A stretch of DNA of 64,000 bases from Pseudomonas putida (GCF_025905425.1 NZ_CP109603.1:62001-126000); one strand, 5' to 3'. Shown: positions 8,219 to 16,410, numbered from the stretch's first letter. Translations and numbers: made by a program. Notes: a model not told the origin generated them from the sequence alone.

Positions 8219-9082
8219 ATGCTCAAACACTGGCCACCCCTCAATGCCCTCAGAGGCTTCGAGGCCGCTGCCCGGCTTGGCAGTTTCCACAAGGCTGCCG
8301 AGGCGCTGAACCTCACCCAGTCGGCCATCAGCCAGCAGATCCGCAGCCTGGAAACCTATCTGGAACAGCCGCTGTTCCATCGCGCGGGTCGCAGCGTGAG
8401 CCTGACCGATGCCGGGCATGATCTGCTCAGCACCACCCAGTCGTTGCTGCAGCACCTGGCAGTGGGGATTCGCCGGCTGGAGCAATACCGCAAGCCCAAC
8501 CAACTGGTGGTCAACACCAGCCCGGCCTTTGCCCGGCACTGGCTATTGCCGCGCCTGGCCGACTTCCATCAGCGCTGCCCAGAAGTCGACCTGTGGCTGT
8601 TCACCAGTTTCGACGTGCCGGACATGGCCAGTGAGACGATCGACCTGGCCATCCGTGACGACCTGAGCGCCCAGGCCGAATGCAGCTTCACCGTGCTGTA
8701 CCAGGACACGTTGTACCCGGCCTGCCACCCTTCATTGGCCGCGTCGGCTACACGGACCACCTTGCACGGTGAGCGGGAAATGGACTGGAGCCATTGGCAG
8801 CTCGAAGGCGGCGAGGATGTCGGGCAGCAGGGCAAGGGGCTTAATTTCTCTGACCCTGGGTTGCTGCTGGATGCAGCCAGTGAAGGGCTGGGTATCGCGC
8901 TGGTCAGCCAGTTGCTGGCCCGGCGGGCGGTGCAGGAGGGGCGCTTGCAGGCGCTTTCGCCACAACGGGTACGCGGGCCGGCGTGGGCCTGCCTGGTGCA
9001 TCGCGACAGCCAGGATGATCCCTTGGCGCAGCGGTTTTTGCAGTGGCTGCAAGGCCAACTGACTGAGCAAGCGCTGTTTTGA
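8219..9082 (+). CDS. LysR-family regulator (GcvA-like), probable activator of the agmatine operon
   Basis: The 287-residue protein has a winged HTH at about residues 8-65 (PPLNALRGFEAAARLGSFHKAAEALNLTQSAISQQIR) and a LysR effector-binding domain. The opening and the FARHWLLPRL segment are typical of the GcvA subgroup. The gene is divergent from aguA, and a GcvA-type CTAAT core (as ATTAG, in CTGATTAG near 8199) sits just before its start. Control of the aguAB operon in response to agmatine or carbamoylputrescine is inferred from this arrangement only. Confidence 0.88.
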   Translation: MLKHWPPLNALRGFEAAARLGSFHKAAEALNLTQSAISQQIRSLETYLEQPLFHRAGRSVSLTDAGHDLLSTTQSLLQHLAVGIRRLEQYRKPNQLVVNTSPAFARHWLLPRLADFHQRCPEVDLWLFTSFDVPDMASETIDLAIRDDLSAQAECSFTVLYQDTLYPACHPSLAASATRTTLHGEREMDWSHWQLEGGEDVGQQGKGLNFSDPGLLLDAASEGLGIALVSQLLARRAVQEGRLQALSPQRVRGPAWACLVHRDSQDDPLAQRFLQWLQGQLTEQALF

Positions 9083-9201
9083 ATCCCCTCAAACACCCCG
9101 TAATATGTGTCGGATAACCTGCGGGGGTAGTCTCACCCTCTGATCAATCGGAATCGCCCTTGGCGGCGCTTCCCTGGCATAAACCTGACGAGGTACAGAC
9201 A

Positions 9202-10413
9202 TTGGCCATCATTCATCCTAAGGTCCGCGGTTTCATCTGCACCACGACCCACCCGAAGGGCTGCGAGCTCAACGTCCGTGACCAGATCGAAGCCACCCGC
9301 AAGCTGGGCGTGCGCGAGGATGGCCCGAAGAAGGTCCTGGTGATCGGTGCTTCCAGCGGCTACGGCCTGGCGGCGCGCATTACCGCAGCGTTCGGCTTCA
9401 AGGCCGACACCCTGGGCGTGTTCTTCGAAAAACCAGGTACCGAGACCAAGGCCGGTACCGCGGGCTGGTACAACTCCGCCGCCTTCGACAAGTTCGCCAA
9501 GGCCGAGGGCCTGTACAGCAAGTCGATCAACGGTGACGCCTTCTCCGACGAGGCCCGTGCCAAGGTCATCGAGCTGATCAAGAACGAAATGGGCGGCAAG
9601 GTCGATCTGGTCATCTACTCCCTGGCCTCCCCAGTGCGCAAGCTGCCGCAGACCGGTGAAGTGATCCGCTCGGCGCTCAAGCCGATCGGCCAGCCGTACA
9701 AGTCGACCGCCATCGACACCAACAAGGACACCATCATCGAGGCCAGCATCGAGCCGGCTACCGAGCAGGAAATCGCTGACACCGTCACCGTCATGGGTGG
9801 CCAGGACTGGCAGCTGTGGATCGACGCCCTGGCCGGTGCCGACGTGCTGGCCGAAGGCGCCCGCACCGTTGCCTTCAGCTACATCGGCAGCGACATCACC
9901 TGGCCGATCTACTGGCACGGTGCGCTGGGCCAGGCCAAGCAGGACCTGGACGAAACCGCACTGCGCCTGGACCAGAAACTCGCCGGTGAAGTCAAAGGCG
10001 GCGCCAACGTGGCCGTGCTCAAGTCGGTGGTCACCCAGGCCAGCTCGGCCATTCCAGTAATGCCGCTGTACCTGTCGATGGTCTTCAAGATCATGCAGGA
10101 GAAGGGCGTGCACGAAGGTACCCAGGACCAATTGGACCGCATGTACCGTGATCGCCTGTACCGCGCCGATGGCGCCGCAGCTGCGGTCGACGAGAAAGGC
10201 CGCCTGCGCCTGGACGACTGGGAGCTGCGTGACGATGTACAGGACGCCTGCAAGGCGTTGTGGCCGACAGTCACCACCGAGAACCTGTTCGAGCTGACCG
10301 ACTACGCCGGTTACAAGAAGCAGTTCCTCAACCTGTTCGGGTTCGAGCGCGCTGACGTCAACTACGACGAAGACGTGGCCACCGATGTGAAGTTCGACTG
10401 CATCGAGCTGTAA
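9202..10413 (+). CDS. fabV: Enoyl-ACP reductase FabV type (NADH)
   Basis: The 403-residue enzyme performs the last reduction of each fatty-acid elongation cycle. It shows the FabV N-terminus ([17 protein letters not shown]), the nucleotide loop [12 protein letters not shown], and the diagnostic Tyr-x8-Lys ([10 protein letters not shown]). The start is TTG at 9202, with GAGG 8 bases upstream; the earlier TTG at 9160 would add 14 residues absent from the family. FabV enzymes of pseudomonads are known to be poorly inhibited by triclosan. The gene is followed directly by a REP pair ending in a T run that should terminate it. Confidence 0.95.
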   Translation: MAIIHPKVRGFICTTTHPKGCELNVRDQIEATRKLGVREDGPKKVLVIGASSGYGLAARITAAFGFKADTLGVFFEKPGTETKAGTAGWYNSAAFDKFAKAEGLYSKSINGDAFSDEARAKVIELIKNEMGGKVDLVIYSLASPVRKLPQTGEVIRSALKPIGQPYKSTAIDTNKDTIIEASIEPATEQEIADTVTVMGGQDWQLWIDALAGADVLAEGARTVAFSYIGSDITWPIYWHGALGQAKQDLDETALRLDQKLAGEVKGGANVAVLKSVVTQASSAIPVMPLYLSMVFKIMQEKGVHEGTQDQLDRMYRDRLYRADGAAAAVDEKGRLRLDDWELRDDVQDACKALWPTVTTENLFELTDYAGYKKQFLNLFGFERADVNYDEDVATDVKFDCIEL

Positions 10414-10430
10414 GCAAGGCTGAACAATGA

Positions 10431-10550
10431 GGGGGCTGTACCGGCCTCTTCGCGGGGCAAGCCCGCTCCCACAAGTATTTCACCGCTGTTAAAGGCAGAG
10501 GGGTACCTGTGGGAGCGGGCTTGCCCCGCGAAGAGGCCGGTACAGCCCCC
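10431..10550. repeat. Inverted REP pair, probable fabV terminator
   Basis: Two REP copies face each other, with outer arms GGGGGCTGTACCGG and CCGGTACAGCCCCC extending the palindrome. The right arm runs into GATTTTTTT at 10551-10559, so the pair could work as a rho-independent terminator for fabV. Confidence 0.9.
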
Positions 10551-10593
10551 GATTTTTTTGCTAGCGTTGGCGCACAACAACAGGAAGCGCGCC

Positions 10594-11502
10594 ATGAGCA
10601 GCCTCACCCAACCGGCCACGCCCTTTCGCCAGACCGCAGCCGACGGCTACAGCCTCGGTGGCTTCTGCTGGCGCCACGCCCAGGCCAACCCCCAGCGCCC
10701 GCTGGTGATCATCAACGCCGCCACTTCGGTGCGTTGCCGCTATTACGCCCGCTTTGCCGACTACCTGTTCGCCCAAGGCTGCGACGTGCTGACCTACGAT
10801 TACCGAGGCATTGGCGAATCACGGCCGGCTTCATTGCGCGGTTTCCAGGCGTCCTGGAGCGACTGGGGGCGGTTGGATTTCGAAGCCATGCTGGCCCACG
10901 CCGCACAGGCGTTCCCCGGCCAGCCCATCGATGTTGTGGGGCATAGCTTCGGCGGTTGCGCGGTGGGGTTGGCGCCGTCCGCCGGGCAGGTCAGGCGGGT
11001 CGTGATGGTGGGCGCGCAGTTCGCCTACTGGCGCGATTACGCGGCCGATCAGCGCTGGCGGCTGTTCGGCAAATGGCATGTGGTGATGCCCTTGCTGACC
11101 CGCGCTTTCGGCTACTTCCCCGGCAAGCGCCTGGGCTGGATGGAAGACACCCCGGCGGGGGTGGTGCATGACTGGACCACCCGTACGCCACGCTATGAGC
11201 ACCGGCCAAGTGGGCGCCTGTTGGAGAGGGTGCCGTTTGCACATGTCCAGGCCGCGACGCTGGCAATCAGCTTGACCGATGACCCGTTTGGCACCGTGGC
11301 GGCTACAGAGCGCTTGCTAGGGTATCTGCAAGGTACTGAACGTCAGCATCTGCGGATTGCACCTGTGGATATCTCGGTCGAGGAAATTGGCCATTTCGCG
11401 TTTTTCCATGACCGCTTCCGCGAGCGCTTGTGGCCGATTGCGTTGGAGTGGTTGCAGCGTGGCGGATTGTTGGCCGACAGGCCGGGGCAGATCATCAGCT
11501 GA
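10594..11502 (+). CDS. Alpha/beta hydrolase of unknown substrate
   Basis: The 302-residue protein has an alpha/beta hydrolase fold with YDYRGIGESRP after strand 4, nucleophile elbow GHSFGG (Ser), and a C-terminal EIGHFAFFHDRF carrying the likely catalytic His. It resembles the predicted alpha/beta hydrolases often annotated as YheT- or serine-lipase-like in Pseudomonas. The ATG at 10594 is preceded by AGGAAG; an in-frame ATG at 10558 is not. No operon partner is seen: a REP pair is upstream and a convergent gene downstream. Confidence 0.8.
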   Translation: MSSLTQPATPFRQTAADGYSLGGFCWRHAQANPQRPLVIINAATSVRCRYYARFADYLFAQGCDVLTYDYRGIGESRPASLRGFQASWSDWGRLDFEAMLAHAAQAFPGQPIDVVGHSFGGCAVGLAPSAGQVRRVVMVGAQFAYWRDYAADQRWRLFGKWHVVMPLLTRAFGYFPGKRLGWMEDTPAGVVHDWTTRTPRYEHRPSGRLLERVPFAHVQAATLAISLTDDPFGTVAATERLLGYLQGTERQHLRIAPVDISVEEIGHFAFFHDRFRERLWPIALEWLQRGGLLADRPGQIIS

Positions 11503-11526
11503 TGTTGCCTGCCCGGCCCGGCATTC

Positions 11527-11868
11527 TCAGGCGTTGCGCGAAAGCGGCTGGGCGGTGAATTTCACACCCGCCAGGCCATGCTTGATCAGCGCACGGATAT
11601 TGCCATGGTCACTGCCCTCAGGCGTGGCCACGACATCGCGGTAATGCTCACCGAAAGCCAGCAGCGCCTCCTGGTCGCTCAGGCCTTCCAGCAAAGCCAG
11701 GCCCAGGGTCTTGCACGAGCCTTCGTTCTGCCCGGCGGCGTTTTCCACGCCGCCGTTGTTGAAGGCCTGTGGCTGATAGCTGTAGCGGGCGGCGATGAAA
11801 GCCAAGGTGTCGGCAAAGACGTGTTCGCCGCTGGCCAGGCTGGCGCGCAGGGTGTTCAGATCAGTCAC
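11527..11868 (-). CDS. HopJ-family protein (small conserved protein)
   Basis: The 113-residue protein matches the HopJ family, named after a Pseudomonas syringae effector but widespread in non-pathogens: FADTLAFIAARYSYQPQAFNNG, then NEGSCKTLGLALLEGLS and FGEHYRDVVATPEGSDHGNIR. The start is GTG at 11868, inside the end of the DUF1244 gene, with AAGGA upstream; upstream in-frame codons are not conserved. The family's biochemical role is unknown. Here it is last in a minus-strand group with DUF1244 and folM, so a secreted effector role is unlikely. Confidence 0.85.
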   Translation of the reverse strand: MTDLNTLRASLASGEHVFADTLAFIAARYSYQPQAFNNGGVENAAGQNEGSCKTLGLALLEGLSDQEALLAFGEHYRDVVATPEGSDHGNIRALIKHGLAGVKFTAQPLSRNA

Positions 11869-12157
11869 GAGGTTTTCCTTTTTCGAACGCCGCTTGTTGT
11901 TCGGCGCTGGCTTCTTTCTGGTATTGGGCTTTCCACTCGGCATAGGGCATGCCGTACACCGCTTCGCGGGCATCATCCAGGCTGACGTCGACCTGGCGCT
12001 CGTCGGCAGCGGCCTTGTACCACTTGGACAGGCAGTTGCGGCAGAAGCCGGACAGGTTCATCAGGTCGATGTTCTGCACGTCGGTGCGCTTTTGCAGGTG
12101 TTCGACCAGGCGCCGGAACGCGGCGGCTTCGAGTTCGAGCTGTTGTTGCGGGGTCAT
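11861..12157 (-). CDS. DUF1244 family protein
   Basis: The 98-residue protein matches the DUF1244 family by FRRLVEHLQKRTDVQNIDLMNLSGFCRNCLSKWY and the following VSLDDAREAVYGMPYAEWKAQ. The FCRNCL motif could bind metal or form a disulfide. It overlaps the HopJ gene by 8 bases and starts 9 bases after folM, so the three are probably co-transcribed. No function is established that I know of. Confidence 0.88.
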   Translation of the reverse strand: MTPQQQLELEAAAFRRLVEHLQKRTDVQNIDLMNLSGFCRNCLSKWYKAAADERQVDVSLDDAREAVYGMPYAEWKAQYQKEASAEQQAAFEKGKPRD

Positions 12158-12166
12158 GGGCTTCTC

Positions 12167-12868
12167 TCAGGTCATGCGATTTTTCAGGTGGCGGCCACCG
12201 TTGATGACCACCTGGCTGCCGGTACTGTACTGGCTTTCGAGCAGGTATTTGACCGTCTCGATCAGCGGGCCGGCGCCGGGTTCGAATTCCAGCAGGGCCT
12301 TTTTCAGGGTTTGCTGGCGGTAGGCTTCGTCACCCCCTTCTTTGAGGATCAGCAGCCCAGGCAGGATACCGTTGACGTGCACCTTGGGCGCATATTTTTC
12401 GGCGAACGACAGCACCATGTTCTGCAACGCGGCCTTGGTGGCGGCGTAGCCGATGTGGCTCTTGCTGCCCCGCGAAGAGGTTTCGTCGCAAATGTGAATG
12501 ATGTCGGCCTTGCCCACGCTGCCTGCCTTGCCCAGCATCTCGCCCAGGGCCAGGTTGAGGTGGTAGGGCGCTTCGACGTGCAGGCGGAACATGGTGTCCA
12601 GGTTGGCCAGGCCATCGTCCAGCCACAGGGAGGCGTTGTGGATGATCGCGCGCAAGCCGTCGTAGTTGCCTTGCAGGTAGTCGATCAGCGCCTGGCGGTC
12701 GGCGGCCTGGCAGAGGTCGGCCTGGAACTGCACGATGTTGGGGTGTGCGGACTGCGGCTGAAGGCTGCGGCTGGCACTGACCACCGTATGGCCGGCCTGT
12801 GCCAGTTCGAGGGCAAGGGCCAGCCCGACGCGCTGGCTGGCTCCGGTAACGAGAATTGGGCTGTTCAT
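12167..12868 (-). CDS. folM: Dihydromonapterin reductase FolM (SDR family)
   Basis: The 233-residue SDR has loop VTGASQRVGLAL, segment IHNASLWL and active site GYAATKAAL (Tyr and Lys present). The IHNASLWLDD and CDETSSRGSKSHIGYAATK segments are characteristic of FolM, which makes tetrahydromonapterin, a pterin cofactor for phenylalanine hydroxylase, from dihydromonapterin. A long upstream extension of the frame lacks homology; the ATG at 12868 gives the normal N-terminus. Its closeness to tyrosine catabolism genes and to a light-regulator locus is notable but may be coincidental. Confidence 0.85.
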   Translation of the reverse strand: MNSPILVTGASQRVGLALALELAQAGHTVVSASRSLQPQSAHPNIVQFQADLCQAADRQALIDYLQGNYDGLRAIIHNASLWLDDGLANLDTMFRLHVEAPYHLNLALGEMLGKAGSVGKADIIHICDETSSRGSKSHIGYAATKAALQNMVLSFAEKYAPKVHVNGILPGLLILKEGGDEAYRQQTLKKALLEFEPGAGPLIETVKYLLESQYSTGSQVVINGGRHLKNRMT

Positions 12869-12945
12869 GTTCGGGGCGGTCAACTTGTCTGTCCTTTCGT
12901 TGCCGCCCAGCATACCCGAACTGTTTCCCTCTTGTAGACCAGCCC

Positions 12946-13506
12946 TCAGCGGCTGCGCAGCGCCGCAGCGCTGGGCGGGGCAGCGTGTAGCCAGCCCGCC
13001 AGCAGGCGCGTGGAGAGGGGGATGAACAGGTAGACCATCACCGGTGTCAGGGCCAGGGTACTGAGCATTACCCGTGGCACCAGGTCCAGGCCTGCCAGCC
13101 AATGGCCGAACAACAGGTTGAACAGCAACGAGACGGGGAAAAAGGCCAACCAGATGGCCACTGCCTGCTTCCAGCGCGGCGGTTTTTGCACTGTATTGGT
13201 GCCAAACCAGTCATCGATGCCGTTTACACGCGCTTCTTTGGGGCGTTCGAACAGCCCGTTGCCGCGCTGCAGCCAGGCCTTGCGCGACGCGGAATGCTCC
13301 CAGGCGTGCAGGGTAGGTTCGTCGCTGAAGCGAAAGATAATCTGGAATTCATCGCTATCGCGGGGCGGTGCGAGGATGCCCGAACCGAGGTAGCCGGGGA
13401 AGTCGGTGGCCAGTTGCTCGCCTTCATGGAGCCAGGCCAGCAGGTCCTGGTAGCGGCCATGAGCGGCGCGGCGCGACACCATCAAGGTGACGGGTGGGGT
13501 AGACAT
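12946..13506 (-). CDS. Antibiotic-biosynthesis-monooxygenase (ABM) domain membrane protein
   Basis: The 186-residue protein has an N-terminal ABM-like ferredoxin-fold domain of about 100 residues (VTLMVSRRAAHGRYQDLLAWL, then FQIIFRF and AWEHSASRKAWL). Two transmembrane helices follow (AVAIWLAFFPVSLLFNLLFG and VMLSTLALTPVMVYLFIPL). AGGAGA precedes the ATG at 13506. It is divergent from the PplR-type regulator; the 214-base gap between them contains strong inverted repeats, so light-dependent expression is plausible but unproven. The reaction, if any, is unknown. Confidence 0.83.
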   Translation of the reverse strand: MSTPPVTLMVSRRAAHGRYQDLLAWLHEGEQLATDFPGYLGSGILAPPRDSDEFQIIFRFSDEPTLHAWEHSASRKAWLQRGNGLFERPKEARVNGIDDWFGTNTVQKPPRWKQAVAIWLAFFPVSLLFNLLFGHWLAGLDLVPRVMLSTLALTPVMVYLFIPLSTRLLAGWLHAAPPSAAALRSR

Positions 13507-13550
13507 CGTGTATCTCCTGGGGACGGGGCTGGCGGGTAGCCGGCCCCTTG

Positions 13551-13584
13551 GCTTGTGTCGCCCGGGGTGGTGGGCGACACAAGC
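13551..13584. promoter_or_regulatory. 13-bp perfect inverted repeat between the ABM gene and the PplR-type regulator
   Basis: GCTTGTGTCGCCC (13551-13563) and GGGCGACACAAGC (13572-13584) are exact complements around an 8-base loop. It lies between divergent genes, 45-78 bases before the ABM start, and has no T run. That suggests an operator or a 5' leader hairpin rather than a terminator. It does not match the TGTACA-type direct repeat reported for PplR1. Confidence 0.5.
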
Positions 13585-13651
13585 GTGCTTGCAAGAATCG
13601 GGCGCGAATTATCGCGATACTGCGACCTTCTGCAAGACCAAGGTGGCAAAC

Positions 13652-13669
13652 GGTTGCTAACATGCAACC
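13652..13669. promoter_or_regulatory. Inverted repeat upstream of the PplR-type regulator gene
   Basis: GGTTGC (13652-13657) and GCAACC (13664-13669) flank TAACAT, about 57 bases before the ATG at 13727. It could be an operator for autoregulation. This is weakly supported. Confidence 0.3.
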
Positions 13670-13726
13670 TATGCCGTTCGTAGTAACATGCGCGCTCAAC
13701 TTCGGCACACAGGGTACTCAGTGCAG

Positions 13727-14677
13727 ATGAACAAACAGGGACGTACCTTGGAAGTCGATGCGGGCCTGGAACACCAAGAACTGTTCCCGATTCGTGAAGT
13801 CTCCCGCCTTACGGGCGTGAACCCGGTAACCTTGCGCGCCTGGGAGCGCCGCTACGGCCTCATCCAGCCCACTCGCACCGACAGTGGCCATCGCCTGTAC
13901 TCCCTGGCCGATATCGACGAGATCCGCAGCATCCTCGGCTGGCTGGAACGCGGTGTGGCGGTGAGTAAGGTGGCCAGCATTCTTGCCCGTTGCCAGACGC
14001 AGGCGCAGGAGAGCGGCGATGCGGTGGACACACGGCTGAGATTGCAGCAGCAGATTCTTGAGGCGGTACAACGCTTTGATGGTGCGGGGCTGAACCGTTT
14101 GTTCGATCAGGTGTTCGCGGGCCATACCCTGGATGAGGTGTTCGGGGACATCTTCATGCCGGTGTGGCACGACCTGGCAGCAGGCCAGGGGGGCTATGGC
14201 CAGAGAGCCTTCGGACAGGCCAGTGAGTGGCTGTTTTTCGATCAGTTCTTGCGCAGCCGCGTCTTCGTGCGTTTGCAGCTATCGCGCCTGCCGCGTAACC
14301 GCAATGTTGTGCTGGCGCCGTTTTCAGGCCCGTGTCACGAGTTGGAGCTGTTGGTCACAGCTTTGTTGCTGGGCAGCGACGAAGTGGGGGTGAGCCTATT
14401 GGCGCCAGGGCAGCCACTGCCAGAGCTGCCGCTGATTTGCGAGCGTCTCAGGCCCGATGCCTTGGTACTGTTCTCCAACCATGCGCCGACCGCAGAGTTG
14501 AACAAGCGCCTGGAACGCTTGGCGGTCGGCCTGGAGTGCCCGTTGTTGCTAGCCGGAGAAGTCGCTGAGCTTGCCCAGGACAGCCTGGCAGGCAGCCCGG
14601 TGGCGTGCCTGGGTGCGCAGGGCAGCGTGATGCGCCAGCGTCTGAGGCAGTTTTTGGCCGGTCAGCTCGATACCTGA
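13727..14677 (+). CDS. MerR-family regulator, class II LitR/PplR type (PplR3-like)
   Basis: The protein has about 316 residues. An N-terminal MerR HTH (IREVSRLTGVNPVTLRAWERRYGLIQPTR) is followed by a helical domain and a cobalamin-binding-like fold. The B12 motif DxHxxG is degraded (GPCHELE) and no Trp-x9-Glu-His motif is present. This fits the class II LitR proteins of P. putida, which work with LOV photoreceptors instead of adenosylcobalamin. In KT2440 pplR3 lies next to ppSB1-LOV, and here the LOV gene is two genes away. ATG at 13727 and GTG at 13721 (AGGG six bases before) are both possible; ATG at 13688 lacks a ribosome site. The 3' end overlaps the convergent PilZ-like gene by 16 bases. 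Confidence 0.85.
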   Translation: MNKQGRTLEVDAGLEHQELFPIREVSRLTGVNPVTLRAWERRYGLIQPTRTDSGHRLYSLADIDEIRSILGWLERGVAVSKVASILARCQTQAQESGDAVDTRLRLQQQILEAVQRFDGAGLNRLFDQVFAGHTLDEVFGDIFMPVWHDLAAGQGGYGQRAFGQASEWLFFDQFLRSRVFVRLQLSRLPRNRNVVLAPFSGPCHELELLVTALLLGSDEVGVSLLAPGQPLPELPLICERLRPDALVLFSNHAPTAELNKRLERLAVGLECPLLLAGEVAELAQDSLAGSPVACLGAQGSVMRQRLRQFLAGQLDT

Positions 14678-15279
14678 CTGTGCAGCTCCGGGTGCGCCTG
14701 GCGATGGGCTTGAAGGATATAGTCGCGCAGGCGCTCGATTTCTTCGACCGGGCTGCGGCTTAAATCGTAGGCCGCCAGCTCCGGGCCAATGCGCCGACGC
14801 AGCACGCCGTGCAACTCGATAGGCGCAATGCCAGCAGGTGCGAAGCGCAATTCGAAGCGTGCAGGGGCTTGTGCCAGGTCGCGAATCTCCAGCAGTACAC
14901 CCTTGAACGAAATATCGCGGACCCACAGGCCGCTGGGCTGCTCATGGGCATCGAGCAATACGCTTGGCTGGTCCATGGACAAACGCCACGGGCGCAGCAT
15001 CGGGCCGTCTTCGTAGATTTCCGGTGAGCCCAGTTGCAAGTGCAGGGCATGAAACTCGTCTTCCACCAGTTGCAGCGGGAAGCTGATCTGCTGGTTGTTG
15101 AACTGTGCCTGCAAGGTCACCTGCTCGTTGGCCACCAGGCGGGTGAGCAAGGTCTGGATCCGGCGGTCGCCATTAACCAGCAGGCTGGACATTGAGTCCG
15201 CCAGGTTCAACTGTGGCGAATGCTGCATGTTCTGTATGAAATCCAGCTCGTCCTGGGTCAGGAGCGCATCTGCTTGCAT
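14662..15279 (-). CDS. PilZ-like cyclic-di-GMP-related protein (tentative)
   Basis: The 205-residue protein has a YcgR-like layout: an N-terminal part with LLTRLVANEQVTLQAQF and then a PilZ-like beta domain (GLWVRDISFKGVLLEI, close to the D/NxSxxG half of the PilZ motif). An RxxxR motif is not clearly visible, so c-di-GMP binding is uncertain. The ATG at 15279 is chosen over an upstream TTG. It sits 59 bases downstream of the LOV gene on the same strand and may be its output partner or simply co-transcribed with it. Confidence 0.6.
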   Translation of the reverse strand: MQADALLTQDELDFIQNMQHSPQLNLADSMSSLLVNGDRRIQTLLTRLVANEQVTLQAQFNNQQISFPLQLVEDEFHALHLQLGSPEIYEDGPMLRPWRLSMDQPSVLLDAHEQPSGLWVRDISFKGVLLEIRDLAQAPARFELRFAPAGIAPIELHGVLRRRIGPELAAYDLSRSPVEEIERLRDYILQAHRQAHPELHSQVSS

Positions 15280-15338
15280 GATCGAACTCGGAGGTGGCGA
15301 TTTCTTCAACGGAATTGACCGTGCGTGGCGCGCTTGGT

Positions 15339-15767
15339 TCAGGAGCGTAGATCGGATTTCTGACGAGCGTACATTTCAGCCAGTTCCCGTTCCAGTTCGA
15401 CCTGGCGGCTGACGTCCTTCTGAATACCGATGAAGTAGGTGCGCTGCTCGGCGTCGTTCCTCACCGGCGTGATCGACAACTCGTTCCAGAAGGCGCTGCC
15501 GTCCTTGCGGTAGTTGCGCAGCACCTCTCGGCATGGCCGGCCTTCGGCCAAGGCTTTGCGAATGCGCGCGCGGCCAAGCTGGTCACGGTCGGTGGCCTGC
15601 AGGAAGCGGCAATCCTGGTAGAGGATCTCGTCACGGGTGTAGCCGGTCAGGCGTTCGAAGGCGGCGTTCACGTAGATCAGGATGGTGTCCTCGCCTTCCT
15701 GTTCGGCGACCACGATCCCGTCGTTGGACGCATCGACCATCGATTGCAGCAGTTGCGCGTTGATCAT
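15339..15767 (-). CDS. Short LOV blue-light photoreceptor (PpSB1-LOV type)
   Basis: The 142-residue protein is a single PAS/LOV domain with short flanking helices and no effector domain. The photoactive cysteine is Cys53 in YQDCRFLQ, which forms the flavin adduct on blue-light absorption. Arg54, Arg61, Arg66 and Arg70, the set contacting the FMN phosphate in the slow-reverting PpSB1-LOV of P. putida, are all conserved. NYRKDGSAFWNELSITPV and YFIGIQKDVS complete the flavin pocket. The C-terminal helix (RQVELERELAEMYARQKSD) is the likely dimer and signalling element. Very slow dark recovery is predicted. The gene is divergent from a flavodoxin gene. Confidence 0.95.
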   Translation of the reverse strand: MINAQLLQSMVDASNDGIVVAEQEGEDTILIYVNAAFERLTGYTRDEILYQDCRFLQATDRDQLGRARIRKALAEGRPCREVLRNYRKDGSAFWNELSITPVRNDAEQRTYFIGIQKDVSRQVELERELAEMYARQKSDLRS

Positions 15768-15880
15768 GTTCGGGCCATTGGGCGAAGAGAAGGGGGCTGG
15801 GACTTTGGTAGAGGCGGCCTTTTGCCAGCGCTGGATGCTAGTATCCTACGTTTTCACTCAGTTTCGGAATCCTCTTCCCG

Positions 15881-16336
15881 ATGAAAGTCGCCATTATTTC
15901 CGGGTCGGTGTATGGCACCGCCGAAGAAGTCGCCCGTCATGCCGAATCGTTGCTCAAGGCTGCGGGCTTTGAGGCCTGGCATGCTGCGCGTGCCACCCTG
16001 CAGGACTTGGAAGGTTTTGCACCGCAGGCGTTGCTGGCGGTGACGTCGACCACCGGCATGGGCGAGCTGCCCGACAACCTCATGCCGCTGTACAGCACGA
16101 TCCGCGACACCTTGCCTGCCGCCTGGCGTGGCTTGCCGGGCGCGGTGATCGCGTTGGGCGACGCCAGTTATGGCGATACGTATTGCGGCGGCGGCGAGCA
16201 GATGCGCGAACTGTTCGCTGAACTGGGGGTACGTGAAGTGCAGCCGATGCTGCGCCTGGATGCCAGCGAGACGGTGACCCCGGAGACGGATGCCGAACCG
16301 TGGTTGGCGGAATTTGCGGCGGTTCTGAAAGGCTGA
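15881..16336 (+). CDS. MioC-like flavodoxin
   Basis: The 151-residue protein has the flavodoxin FMN-phosphate loop ISGSVYGTAEEVA at residues 6-18 and the VTSTTGMGELPDN loop around 54-66, with LGDASYGDTYCGGG closing the isoalloxazine site. The length fits MioC/short-chain flavodoxins, which carry electrons as FMN proteins in the cytosol. It is divergent from the LOV gene across 113 bases, so the two may share regulation. The redox partner is unknown. Confidence 0.9.
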   Translation: MKVAIISGSVYGTAEEVARHAESLLKAAGFEAWHAARATLQDLEGFAPQALLAVTSTTGMGELPDNLMPLYSTIRDTLPAAWRGLPGAVIALGDASYGDTYCGGGEQMRELFAELGVREVQPMLRLDASETVTPETDAEPWLAEFAAVLKG

Positions 16337-16381
16337 ATCTCAAATAACAGCCGATAACTCATGGCATTAGCAGGGTCTCAT

Positions 16382-16410
16382 TGTGGGAGCGGGCTTGCCC
16401 GCGAAGAGGG
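16382..16410. repeat. Single REP element
   Basis: One copy of the REP core (TGTGGGAGCGGGCTTGCCC then GCGAAGAGGG) lies 46 bases after the flavodoxin stop. No facing partner is seen. Confidence 0.85.

Noticed and set aside
11527..11868. Type III secretion effector function for the HopJ protein
   Set aside because: No secretion genes, hrp box or chaperone is present; it sits in a housekeeping-like group and the family is broadly distributed.
13507..15880. PplR1-type TGTACA direct repeats in the light locus
   Set aside because: Both intergenic gaps were read on both strands and no TRTACA-N12-TGTAYA pattern was found.
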